A DNA stretch of 64,000 bases from Amylostereum areolatum (taxonomy: Eukaryota; Basidiomycota; Agaricomycetes; Russulales; Stereaceae). Made by a program: the position numbers and the translations under genes. Every line of letters begins with the position of its first letter. The first letter of the stretch is position 1. The DNA lies in contig SAXG01000012.1 of assembly GCA_012932865.1 (NCBI GenBank), forward strand, positions 186,001 to 250,000. Reading direction: 5' to 3'. Below the pieces are notes generated by a model. That model did no database searches and was not told where the DNA came from. It saw only the letters and a list, made by a program, of their open reading frames with translations. Positions 34,149-44,328 of this stretch are shown here, piece after piece.

Positions 34149-35351
34149 ATGCGCCAGGGCTTGCTCTTCTTCCTCGAGGAACTCTTCTCTTTCCTGTCCA
34201 CAATGCTCGGCCAACTCTTCCTCCTCACCGTCCTGGTTGGCTACATTCAACTGGCCGCCACAGAGCCGGGGATCAATGGACTGATCACTCAACTTGAGCA
34301 GTCCAACTCAAGCACTCTCCACTACCCGACCCAGCTGACCCAGAACATCGTCCCGAAACAGATCCACTCCCACAACGATTGTGAGTTCGACCTGCGTACT
34401 GCCCACCACACGCTAACCTCAGGACAGATTGGCGCGAGGTCCCGGTACTTACTGCCATCAGTTTGGGTGTGTCAAGTGTGGAGGCGGACGTATGGCTCGT
34501 TAACGGCACCCTTTTCGTAAGCGTATCCTCCCCTTCTCGCCATATGCGTCAACCGCTCACTGGTATATACATTGCTGTCCGAAAGGTAGGCCATGAACTG
34601 GCCGCGCTCACTCCGAACCGTACTTTCGACAACCTATACATTCAACCCATACTTAGCCTTATAAACGCGCAGAACCCCAAAACATCTTTCACGGTCAATC
34701 AAACGGTGCCCAAGTAAGCCGCCAAAGTCTCTTGTAGACCTGATGTTCTGACACCCTTCCAGCGGCGTTTTTGACACGTCCAATACCACGCCCCTCCACT
34801 TGTTCGTTGACATGAAAACAGACGGAAACGAGTTTGTGTTTTTCTTTCACACTCACGTTGCAGAGATAATGTCTTCTGTCAGGACCTTCCCGTTCGTTAT
34901 CCAGGCCCTGGAACCACTTCGTAGCGCTGGCTATCTGACGACCTCCTCCAATGACAACATCACCCGGTCAGCTGTCACTGCGATTGGTACTGGAAACACG
35001 CCCCTCGACGCCGTGAAAGCTCTCGAGCCCCGCGATTTCTTTTTCGATGGGCCTCTGGCCACGCTCAACGATACTTCGAGCAACACCACGTGGGGGCCAT
35101 CTATCTCACCCATTGCCAGCGTAGACTACGGCGCCGTGGTGGGCTGGTTGGGACTCGCGCCCATTAGCGACTCGCAACGTGCTATCATCACGACTCTGGT
35201 GAACGACGCGCATTCACGCAACATAACGGCCAGGTTTTGGGACACTCCCGGATGGCCCATACGCGCTCGCGACAACGTGTGGACGGAGCTGTTGAACGAT
35301 GGTGCGGATTGGCTGAACGCGGACGACCTCGTATCTGCCAGTAAATTTTGA
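34149..35351 (+). CDS. AIM6-like PLC/GDPD-fold phosphodiesterase
   Basis: Resembles the yeast AIM6 family, which has the fold of PI-PLC/glycerophosphodiester phosphodiesterases; the substrate is unknown. The ATG at 34149 opens an N-terminal hydrophobic anchor or signal (MRQGLLFFLEELFSFLSTML, then FLLTVLVGYIQLA). The core has QIHSHNDYWREVPVLTAISL, GVSSVEADVWLVNGTLFVGH, FVDMKTDGNE, then FVIQALEPLRSAGYL. It ends NITARFWDTPGWP, RDNVWTELLNDGADWLNADD and LVSASKF with TGA at 35349-35351. The catalytic-type H-N-D near HSHNDY, EADVW and VDMKTD are the family hallmarks and are intact. Many N-x-S/T sequons suggest a secretory or luminal location. Three introns. Confidence 0.82.
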
Positions 35352-35503
35352 CATGTACTGTCTTGCGCGGACTATACCTGCTGCCACCTTCACAATTTGA
35401 CACAACGAATGATGCATTCATAAATTAAGACTGGGATGTAAGCTGCAAATGCCGCGCAGATGAATAGTGAGAGTGTAAACGGAAACAACAAGAGATGATG
35501 TAA

Positions 35504-36553
35504 CTAGACTTTCTCCCAGGTCAACGAACGGTCAACGCCTAGCTTCCGTCTTTCAAACCACCGCATCTTTTGACCAGGTGTCCAGCCAAGGCTGCCTTGA
35601 GCCACACGAAGAGCACTCTGTGTGCTTCCGGGAACCACGTCTCCTGCCTTAAGCCGAAGGTCCTTGATGTCGCGGAAGTACTCCTGGTCGGCGTCCGAGC
35701 TTCCACTTTCCGCCTCCTCCACCTTCTCCACCTTCTCGTGGAGGGACTTCACCGCGACAGGTCTGGCAAGTAGGGTGTCCTACGTTCAACTCTGGCATAA
35801 GCATCCGTCCAAGTCCAACTGGACATAAAGGTTTACGCACAATATGCTCCCCCGCTTTCTTCCCTAGCGTTTGAATCGCAGTGCGTGGCCGGTACTTGAG
35901 CGTTTTTTGCAGGTTCCAACGGGTCAAAGGCCTGAGTTCGCCCTTCGCATCTGCTGCCAGAGCCCGCTCACGCACAACGGCGGCCTCGACACCGGTAACG
36001 CCCTCGCTCACGATCTTAGCCGGACTCTTGGCCTTCAGTTTCCGTGAAAGAAGATCCCAGCCCACCGCACGGGCCGTCATCTCGAACTTCAAGTCGCGCG
36101 GGTTGTCGACGAGCTCGAGGATGGCATGGGGCGCGTTGTCGCCCTCGCGCGTGCCGAATTTGTGGATGCGCGTGTAGCCCCCAGGACGTTCGGCGTAGCG
36201 TTTGGCAAATGTGGTGAAGACTTTGGGGGTTAGTGTTGGCTGGAGAAGGAAAGCATTGGCGCGTTGGTATGCGGGAAGGTCGCCCTTCTTGCCAAGGGTT
36301 ATGATCTGTACGCAAGTTATAGGGGTATTTCTACCATAGTTGACGGCGGGCGCACCTTTTCCGCTAGTCGTGCGGTATCGCGGGCTTTAGGGAGAGTGGT
36401 CTTGATTTGCTCGTGCTGGAACAGAGAAGTCACCAAATTCCTGCGTCACGGTCAGGGTATGAAACGAAAGTAGGTACGGACAGCGTACCTCAGCATGAGC
36501 ATCCTGTGAGACGACGTCCTCGAGAATTTACGAAAGGCGACACCATGCTTCAT
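35504..36553 (-). CDS. Mitochondrial large-subunit ribosomal protein bL17m
   Basis: The ATG ending at 36553 starts [20 protein letters not shown] followed by [39 protein letters not shown] and [15 protein letters not shown], which is the bL17 fold (bacterial L17 opens nearly the same way). The end of the bL17 core is [19 protein letters not shown] fungal extension of about 160 residues follows, including [20 protein letters not shown] and ending [20 protein letters not shown] with the stop at 35504-35506. Such C-terminal extensions are usual in fungal mitoribosomal L17 (yeast MRPL8 is shorter). No cleavable presequence is evident, as in the family. The SMP-30 gene lies upstream on the same strand. 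Confidence 0.9.
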
Positions 36554-36780
36554 GATTCTGTGCGGTCAAGACTCAAACGAGCAAGGTCAGTCGGGTCGGG
36601 TCGGCGTTTCGTGTCAAGAGGCGCGTCTCGCCGCGCCCGCGATTTGCGCGTTGGTCACGTGCATATACCATGAGGAGTTCCACTTCCTCAGTGTTCAGTT
36701 TAGTTGGGCGTGTTTGGTGTAGTCGTCAGATTTCAAGGGCATCTTTAGCACCGTGACGAAGATACATAAAACTATGTCTA

Positions 36781-38079
36781 CTAGAGAGCAAATTCGTGGC
36801 GCCACTTTCCCCCTCTATACTGACCCGCGAGATCGACCATAAACAGGTGGCCTGAATCAGGGAACTTCGCCTGCAGACTGACGTCTCCTCCAAGCACACC
36901 GCAATGCGCTGTTGTGATGTACAGCTTGTCTTCGTTGGGCCCTGCGACTAGAATTTAGAGACCAAGCCAAGGCTCGAAAGATAGAAATTTACCTCCGAAA
37001 CAACACGCCGTCACTCGATAAACCGTGGGGATCAGGATTTCCAAATCTGCTTTTCCCTCTCTGTTGAACCGCACGATGCGGGAGCCATTCCATCTGGGAA
37101 CATGATGTATCGAAGCAGTGAAGGATGATCCATGTTGAGCGCACCCACCGTGCACTCCAGATGCAGCCGTGGCTGTCTATACAAAAGCCATCCGGAAAAG
37201 ATCCATTCTGGAGACCTTGAGCTAAGGCGTCGATAAACACACGTCGGTTGGAAATATTCCCGTCGTCATAGTCATATGCATACACCAGGTTGGTGAGCGA
37301 ATCTGTGAAATACCTGGACAAACGTCAACAGCATCATCGAAGATTCTGCGATGTCAGTCTTACATGGTCTTTTCGTCCAGGCTCCAGCCAATACCATTGG
37401 TATCCTGATGCCGTGTCAATGCTATCGCGAGCAAGCTGGTGTGTACTGTACCGTGAATGGTCCCTCGTCTACAACGACGCATGTCCCGTCTTTTGGGTCA
37501 TATCGATGCAGTAGTCCTGGGATACTGTGTTCTTTATTGTACACCGAGCCTACAAAGAAGCGACCCTTGCTGTCGCATGCCCCGTCATTGAAGCGAACAT
37601 ACGGTCGGTCCTTTTCCGGGATGGGACGAGTCAGATAGTTCAAGGTCGACTTGTCTTCGATGGTAGCAATGCCAGAAGCAGTAGCGCAGGCTAGCTAAAT
37701 TGGGTTGAACGTCAGTGGACCATGGGTTACATATCAAGGGAAAGTCGTAGTCTACCCCTTTCCTATTGCGTCGCAGAACCAAACAGGTGATGGGTTCATC
37801 GAAATGCTCGACTTCGAGTTTGAGCGTTTCGGTATTGAGATGAAAAACCTGGCCATCACCGTGAGTTGTCACCGAGATGGGACATCGAGCACACAGCAAC
37901 TTTTTGCGCAACAATATCGACAAAATGAAGAGTAGCAGTTCGACCTTCATATACGGGACCTTGATAAAGGGAGTATTTGAGTGGGCAGAAGGACTCAGAA
38001 GCAACATGATCATACCTTCACCCAGGAGACAACCGACTTCGAGAAGAGGTTTTGTCACAGTAATTTGCTTGAGCTCCAT
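36781..38079 (-). CDS. SMP-30/gluconolactonase (regucalcin-like) protein
   Basis: Six-bladed beta-propeller lactonase family. The ATG ending at 38079 starts MELKQITVTKPLLEVGCLLG, and the metal-ligand Glu comes in GEGPVYEG, followed by TATLHFVDIVAQKVAVCS. Then come VFHLNTETLKLEVEHFDEPI, RPYVRFNDGACDSKGRFFVG (the N/D of the FNDG motif binds metal), HRYDPKDGTCVVVDEGPFT, DTNGIGWSLD, YFTDSLTNLVYAYDYDDGNI, PDGFCIDSHGCIWSARW, and the last blade DKLYITTAHCGVLGGDVSLQ to the stop at 36781. All four metal-site regions are present (E, N of FNDG, N of DTNGI, D of PDGFCID). The substrate is likely a sugar lactone or related compound but is not determined. About eight exons. Confidence 0.85.
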
Positions 38080-38333
38080 TTCGACGAACGCAAGATTGTA
38101 GAGGAAATGTAGTTGGTGGTCGCTGGTAGGCGGGAGGGAGTCCTGCACGTTTTGCATCGATCCGGCCGGCGCGCTACCCGCAGATCCGTCGGTCATCTGA
38201 CAGCAGCCGATCATTCGGGTACTCGTTTTGAAGTAACCCAATGGATGACATCAGACCATAGAGCAAAGGAAATGACATTATAAGGCAGGACACATGTGTA
38301 GGGGATTTTGTACTAGTGACTGGTCCAAACTGC

Positions 38334-38918
38334 TTAATGAGCTGGAAGAAGGCGCATTGTATCAGAAAGACTGTTGAAGAATGATAAGGAAGAACTTACC
38401 CTCAGGGGTCTTCGCAATATAGTCAATGGCTGTATTGCCGAAGATGAGCATATATGCCAATGGAAGTATCAAAAACGATACTCACCTTGCTGGACTGTCT
38501 TAATCTCGTCTGCCTCAGCATCTGGAATTTCAATCGAAAACTCCTAAGGAAGAGCCCGAGTGAGGGTGAGTGCAAAAGCTAGGCAAGAAACCGAAGTACC
38601 TCCTCCACGGCCATGACAACCTCCACAGCGTCTAGGCTGTCAAGACCAAGGTCATCCGTAAATGACGCGGACGGGGACAACTACAAGGGCATTAGTTGAA
38701 CTGCAGACAGAATTGTCATAGAGACACGCCTTGGCCACATTCGCCTTCTCGAACCCCTTCAGCACATCCAACACACGCTCCTGAATCTGCGCCTTGTCCA
38801 GTCCGGCGGCGGCCGAAAACGCCGCGCGTGGTGGGAGACGAAACACAGTGCGGGATACAGGAGAGAGTGTGAGACAAGGGCGCGTTGCACTGCGAAGGGC
38901 AAGACGGGCGAAAGACAT
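38334..38918 (-). CDS. ACP1: Mitochondrial acyl carrier protein (NDUFAB1)
   Basis: Carries acyl chains for mitochondrial fatty-acid/lipoate synthesis and is also a complex I accessory subunit. The ATG ending at 38918 starts a presequence (MSFARLALRSATRPCLTLSP) continuing through RLPPRAAFSAAA. The carrier domain reads LDKAQIQERVLDVLKGFEKA, then DDLGLDSLDAVEVVMAVEEE (DSL holds the phosphopantetheine Ser), FSIEIPDAEADEI and VQQAIDYIAKTPE, ending AH at TAA 38334-38336. Four introns. Its link to the glycine-cleavage H protein elsewhere in this window is functional: lipoate made on this carrier is the cofactor of that protein. Confidence 0.93.
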
Positions 38919-39611
38919 TGTGCGAGAGAAAGTAGGTGAATGTACGGTCGTGACGCGAGCACTGGCAGCGACGCGTCGGGGAATTTCGTGGCTCGCCAGT
39001 GGTTCACACTCCGTCGGCATTCCCGTTGGAAGCGCCAAATCCGGTTTATGTCATTGCCAATTTCGACTTGGAATTGACTGACGTGCCCCTCAGTCTCCCT
39101 CAGTTCACGATGCACGAACCTCAGTCTCTGAGAAGAAGATGTACATGACGACAGGTGCGGTATGCAAGAGACTGAGAGGGCTCAAATCTATCGATGTTTA
39201 AATAATCACCACTCCATTACCGCCACGGACTGAAGCTTAACATTAAGAGCCGTGAAGTCAAGTCGTTGGTTTAAGATTGGAACGTTCGCGTTAGGGGTGG
39301 AGTGCAACCTGAAAGTGAACGAAAGTATCGGTATGTACCATGATGCTTGTAGGCAGGAGCTGCGACAGTACTAGCTTCGGGCTCGCCGTTTTCATACTGC
39401 ACCATGAGCGTAGATGTATGTGCAACGGGGTTGCGTGGCTGTCCTACGTTGGGATGGCCGATGTATGTAGGCGTAAGTATATAAATACTCGTTATAGCCG
39501 CACCTGTCCAGTACGCAGTGTCGGTCGACGTTTCAGAAAGAATCGTAAAATACGGACATGTGCATGCCAGTGGATCGAGCGAGTCGGTAGAAAAGTCGAG
39601 CATCGTCGGCG

Positions 39612-39640
39612 GCGTTTCTCGATGCTGCATCGAGAAACGC
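39612..39640. repeat. Perfect 14-base inverted repeat, one-base spacer
   Basis: gcgtttctcgatgc, t, gcatcgagaaacgc. The arms are exact complements. It lies 300 bases upstream of the uL13 ATG. Confidence 0.85.
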
Positions 39641-39647
39641 GGCAGTG

Positions 39648-39659
39648 ATCACGTGATCT
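39648..39659. promoter_or_regulatory. CACGTG palindrome (E-box type)
   Basis: gatcacgtgatc is a perfect 12-base palindrome centred on CACGTG, the core bound by bHLH factors such as Cbf1-type proteins in fungi. It lies between ACP and the ribosomal gene uL13. Binding is inferred from the motif only. Confidence 0.45.
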
Positions 39660-39939
39660 GTGTGACCTTGAGTCACTCTCTGTGACATCCACGTGCGTAG
39701 ATCTGTACAGTCGTTACGGAGTATACCCGGCCAATGCCGCCAGGCTCCTCACCGTTGCCGCCGCCGACATTCGAAGACGCAAGACCGACCTCAAGGTGAG
39801 AGTGTTTATTGCTGCTGATGCGTTGTGCTGTATCCACTGACCACGGTCTACCGCTCTACTATTTATCAACTTCGGCTTCAGGTGAGTATATTAATGTCAA
39901 TCTCGAAATCCATCGCTGAATGACCGACTCAGACTCGCT

Positions 39940-40708
39940 ATGGCCACTATCTCCTCCAGCCCCATCGTCATTGATGGCAAGGGACATCTTCTCGGACGGC
40001 TGGCCTCCATAATCTCCAAGCAAATTCTGACCGGCCAGAAGATCGTTGTTGTACGGTGCGAGGAGATCAACATCTCTGGCAGCTTCTTCCGCAACAAGGT
40101 GTGTATCTTCGACTCGACTTATGAACATCCAAGCCTCATACTCTCGCTTCCAGCTGCGCTACCACAACTTCCTTCACAAACGCCACATCGTCAACCCCAA
40201 AAAGTCCGGCCCCTTCCATCACCGGGCTCCCTCCAAGATTCTCTTCCGTGCCATCCGCGGTATGGTCCCCCACAAGACTGCCCGTGGTGCGGCAGCTCTT
40301 GAACGTCTCAAGCTCTTTGAGGGTGTTCCTCCGCCATACGACAGGAAGAAGCGTATGGTTGTCCCGGAGGCTCTGAGGGTGTTGCGGTTGAAGCCGGGAC
40401 GGAAGTTCTGCACTGTCAAGGTGAGTTTCTCCAGGACTACGCCTAGAACAGATAATCAAGTCAGCTATACTTTCAGCGTCTGTCCCATGAGGTTGGTTGG
40501 GGTTACAAGGACGTCGTTGACCGCTTGGAAGAGAAAAGGAAGATTAAGGCCCAGGCCTACCATGAGCGCAAGGTGCGTTGCTTCAGTTTATATCCTTCGA
40601 TCTTTTCCTTACATATCCATGTCATAGCTTACTGCTGTTAAGCTGCGCCAGAAGGCGACATCTGACGCCGCGCCGTCGTTTGAGAAGCTCACCTCCCTCG
40701 GTTACTAG
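39940..40708 (+). CDS. RPL16: 60S ribosomal protein uL13 (L13a/L16)
   Basis: Cytosolic large-subunit protein. From the ATG at 39940 the protein reads [133 protein letters not shown] and [20 protein letters not shown], ending [12 protein letters not shown] at TAG 40706-40708. Length (about 200) and blocks are those of eukaryotic uL13. Introns fall after FRNK, after FCTVK and after HERK, and probably one in the 5' leader. An upstream ATG at 39734 can be spliced in frame. RPL16 is the yeast name. Confidence 0.95.
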
Positions 40709-40958
40709 ACATATTATGCGGCCTACCCTATCCTCTCCTCGCCCTATAAATATGCCTTGCCATGATGCCATGTAACCACTACGATATCACATATGTCGCT
40801 TTCCCAGGTGTACTTCTCGAAGCGATGCGCCGATGTCACACAATTTCGAGTCCTCAAGCACAAACAATTGAACCCATCTGGTAAAACACTTTCGACCATG
40901 TATTTGATATGGAATCTCCTGTTGGCTGAACCCCACCCCCCGAGGGATAGACCTTGTG

Positions 40959-42171
40959 TCAGTCGTCATCATCCAATGCCTCCACGGCACCCGCCTTGCC
41001 GTCCAGCTCCTCCCCGAACGGATCTCCATCCGCTATTGCCTGTCGGACGATATCTGCCTTCTTCATCCTTTTCTCCTCGGCCTCCCTATCCTCTCTCTGT
41101 CTCTTTGCTATGTAGGCTTTACTGCCGACGATTTTCTCCGGGTTTTTACAGAGCTTTAGTCGGCGGTCGATCTCGCGCACGACCTCTACAGAAGGGATAT
41201 CGCCGTTTTGAAGAATCACGTCTTTGATCGTTTCTATGATTGGCAGGGAGGACTCGACGCCTTTACTACGTGCCCAAGATGTGGCGAGGTCGGGTTGGGC
41301 CAAAGACAAGCAAGCAAGAGCAATTTGGGATGGCGCGTAGATGAGCTCAACATCCGTGATTCGGGAGGTCCGGACGTGCTGCAGAGCTGTGTCATAATAT
41401 TGCTGGAGTGACTCGCGGGAAGGAGCATCTGGTAGATCCTAGGCGCCAGCTAAGTGACGAATAGAAGGTATTTGCGGGCAAGGGGCGAACCTGGACGTCT
41501 AACCAGAGACCCCAGAGCGCGCGGTGAGTATGCCATATGGCGAATTCGAAGGCGAGGCTCTGGGCAACGAGAAACTCGAGGTCAAGGACGTCCGAGGGAG
41601 AAGTTCGAGGGATGTTTGAAGTGAAAGCATCGAGGGAGATGGGGTGGTTGGTGGTCTTCGTGGCCAGAAAGAGGGCGGTTAGCCTGTACGGGTGGCCTAT
41701 TGATTTCACTACAATGGGGAGCGATGAGAAATAGATAGCTACATGACGTTTTTGGGATGCCAATCCATCACGGTGTTCTTGAGGTAGAAGCGCTTCAAAT
41801 AGCTAACGGCCGTGGCCTCGACTTCCTCTGGGAAACGAAAATGGGCACATAGTTGGGCAATCTTGGTGGTGTAGAGTTTGACGAGTAGTTGTTCCTCTGT
41901 AGCGTCGAGGAACTGGACGTCAGACGATGATCCTGGCTACGCACGGGCGAACGGTGAGAAAGATGACGGGTTGGAGAATGACGGACAGATGCACCGAATC
42001 AGTCTCGAAGGTGGAACGAATAGCGGCGACTGCTGCCTGATTCATGGAGGTGCGCGTGGCTCGCAAATCCTCCGGAGAGTATCTCCAGTTGGTATATTGC
42101 GTGCTTCCCTCGAAGAGAGACTTTTTAGCGGAGGTATTTGGAGAGTCAGTGGACGCGAGGGCAGCGGTCAT
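40959..42171 (-). CDS. Cyclin H, TFIIH/CDK-activating kinase subunit (Ccl1/Mcs2-like)
   Basis: Cyclin partner of Cdk7 in TFIIH, acting in transcription and CDK activation. The ATG ending at 42171 starts MTAALASTDSPNTSAKKSLF, then EGSTQYTNWRYSPEDLRATR, the cyclin-H N-terminal signature. The first cyclin box includes EEQLLVKLYTTKIAQLCAHF, EVEATAVSYLKRFYLKNTVM, MLTALFLATKTTNHPISL, and DVLDLEFLVAQSLAFEFAIW. The second box has YAPSQIALACLSLAQPDLAT. The C-terminus is EIDRRLKLCKNPEKIVGSKA, then a Glu/Lys/Arg helix, ending GAVEALDDDD at the stop 40959-40961. In-frame ATG 42282 upstream would add 37 atypical residues and is less likely. Four or more short introns. Confidence 0.87.
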
Positions 42172-42407
42172 GGTGGATGTGGGGAAATGTCCAACTCGGG
42201 CCGGCGGGGTCAATAGATATCTTGCTGTGGGCCTGTGGCCGAGGTGGCCGAAGCAGCCTGGCAACTGGCTGACCGTCGGCATCGTTCGTCAATGCACACG
42301 TCCTCCGTCGACTCCCTTTCTCCCTCCCATCTCTCCAGCTCTCTTCAGAGTCTGCGACTCGGTCTATTTCGTGGCTTCACGCCTCGCGATAGCTTTTCCC
42401 CGTCTTA

Positions 42408-43712
42408 ATGGTGCCGGCTCATCCTTTTAATTCGACCCAGCCCCAGTGGTCCTCTCTCTTTCACCTCGTCCTTCTTTTCCTCCTCGCCCTCCACGGCGCC
42501 CAGCCGGTCTTAGGTCAATTCCTCGTCAACGGTCAAGTATTCACCGCGGCTCTCGCTATTGTCGATGCCCCTGCTCCCCAAAGGTTCGGATCAATGCGTA
42601 CGCTTCATACATCTGCTTGGATTAAATCGCGATGCACCCCTCTAGCGTATACCATGCTGGTAGTAATATCCCCATTGCCATCGATGTCAGTACCTCTCCT
42701 AAATCTCACGGAGGAAATGCTCTAAAGTACGCAGGTTTCGGGCGATGGCAAGCTAGGGCAAGGTGCTTCAGTGCCGGGATCTGGCCTTTCCACCCACCTT
42801 GACTCCCTGGAGCTTTATCTCATCAGCACCCAGACGGGTATCAATGTCACTGTCTCGTCTGGCACGGATCTCTTGACCCAGGAACCTTCGAGCACGGTCA
42901 AACATATGGATTTTCAGGTAAGTAACGAGTGCTATCTGTTGCCATTGCCAAAATACCAAGCGAACTCTCATTCACAGTTGTCGCATTGCGTCCCGGCTGG
43001 CTCGTATAACTTCACAATCTACGAAGGTTCGAGGATCAACAATGTGCGTGCTCTCAAACTTCATCTTAACGTTTTCATTAATATCAGCCTATAGACCGAC
43101 CACTTCTCCATTTCGGCGATCCCAGTTTCGGTCGAAAATACTGCCTTCAACGGAACGTGCACTGAAGGGATAAATGCTCTCCAGACTCTGCCACAAGCAT
43201 CTTCTCCCCCTCTACAACAGCCCTTCATCGACACCAGCACATTGACTCTTCTGGATGTGTCATACAACAATGAGGCTCATGCATCATCCACGCAGGCCGG
43301 GGCTCAAACTGTAACTCTAACACTCCAACCCACAGGTTATATCATTTCTCTTTCCGTGTCTTCGTCTTCCAACTCTTTGTCCAACAGGCACGAATACTGT
43401 GACCGTAGGGCCAACACCATCCGCCGTGACTGTTACGGTCCTGTTGGTGGCCGTTGACACAATTGTTTCTACGTTACCTGGACGGACAGTAGGATTCACA
43501 ACCGTGTATGTACCGCATTCTCCTCCGTGGGCACTCGCTGACTTCCGTCAACCAGGGTCACAACAACACAAACCGCCGTAGTCGCTTCCGCAGAGAACAA
43601 TTCCAATTTCGTTCCAGTAAACTCTCATACCCGTTGCTCGCCATCCGCTCTACTTCCTTTACTTTGGGTGTCGTCATTACTGTGCATCTTTATTTTTCGG
43701 CTCGTCGTTTAA
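42408..43712 (+). CDS. Secreted, probably GPI-anchored protein of unknown function
   Basis: The ATG at 42408 starts MVPAHPFNSTQPQWSSLFHL and a hydrophobic stretch VLLFLLALHGAQPVLG, a signal peptide or anchor. Exons then read QFLVNGQVFTAALAIVDAPA, IPIAIDVSGDGKLGQGASVP, LSTHLDSLELYLISTQTGIN, LSHCVPAGSYNFTIYEGSRI and TDHFSISAIPVSVEN, followed by a Thr/Val-rich linker (TVTVGPTPSAVTVTVLLVAV) and a C-terminal hydrophobic tail (ALLPLLWVSSLLCIFIFRLV) ending at TAA 43710-43712. The Thr/Ser-rich stalk plus terminal helix is the usual layout of fungal GPI proteins. Similar secreted proteins of Agaricomycetes have no assigned role. Six or so introns. Confidence 0.65.
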
Positions 43713-44328
43713 TCGTTGGTCGCGTTGTATTGGGGCGTAGTACCCTTGGTATATTGAAGACCGCCAGTCACGCATGGGCCACGGAGCATGGCGAGATTGC
43801 GTGTACAGGTCACACCGGGTCCATCCGCGCCGGCGCCATCTGCCGACTATTGAGACATTTGAGGTCAATTTGCGCCGGAGGTATGTGATTTGTTACAGAA
43901 AGGCTGCTGCCAAAGGGTGCCTTTCGGTCCTGTATTTAATTTTGCGGGCGGGCAGCAAAGATCCGGAAGGATCGTGGGCACCGCGAACTCGCGAACCTCA
44001 AGCTACAAAGACCTCGGAAAGGACGTATACACCCTCGGGGTTCGGCCGCTGTCTGTCCGGTTGTCGCCTCCGTCATGTCGGTCTGATCTGGGTCTGATTT
44101 CTGGTTTGTCTTCGCTATTGAACCTAAAGCCGTGGCTGCCTTGGCGACCGTCTACTTACCGCGCAGGATTACATTCGTCAGCCTCGATCCCACTGGTCGA
44201 CCCCGACGCCGAGAACATCCTATCGAACCGTCTGAGGATGCATCCTCACCTCTCTTTCCCTCATCCTGCTCGCTCCCTCCTGGCGAGGAGGGTTACCCTC
44301 ATTCTTTACCCTTTTTGTTTTTTTCAAC
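43713..44328. other. Intergenic, nothing recognised
   Basis: About 620 bases between two plus-strand genes. Overlapping short plus-strand frames exist but none carries a motif. The last 90 bases before 44329 are C/T-rich, ending in a run of T. Confidence 0.5.

Larger units (their letters stand above)
38919..39939. promoter_or_regulatory. 1 kb divergent region, ACP / uL13
   Basis: Between two start codons pointing apart. It contains a perfect 29-base inverted repeat (39612-39640) and, eight bases on, a 12-base palindrome around CACGTG (39648-39659). A minus-strand frame from an ATG ending at 39630 is open for 119 codons but has no motif. An upstream ATG at 39734 could extend uL13 (see findings). 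Confidence 0.55.

Noticed and set aside
39271..39630. Minus-strand 119-codon ORF in the ACP/uL13 region
   Set aside because: It has an ATG but no motif, and its start overlaps the 29-base palindrome; insufficient support.
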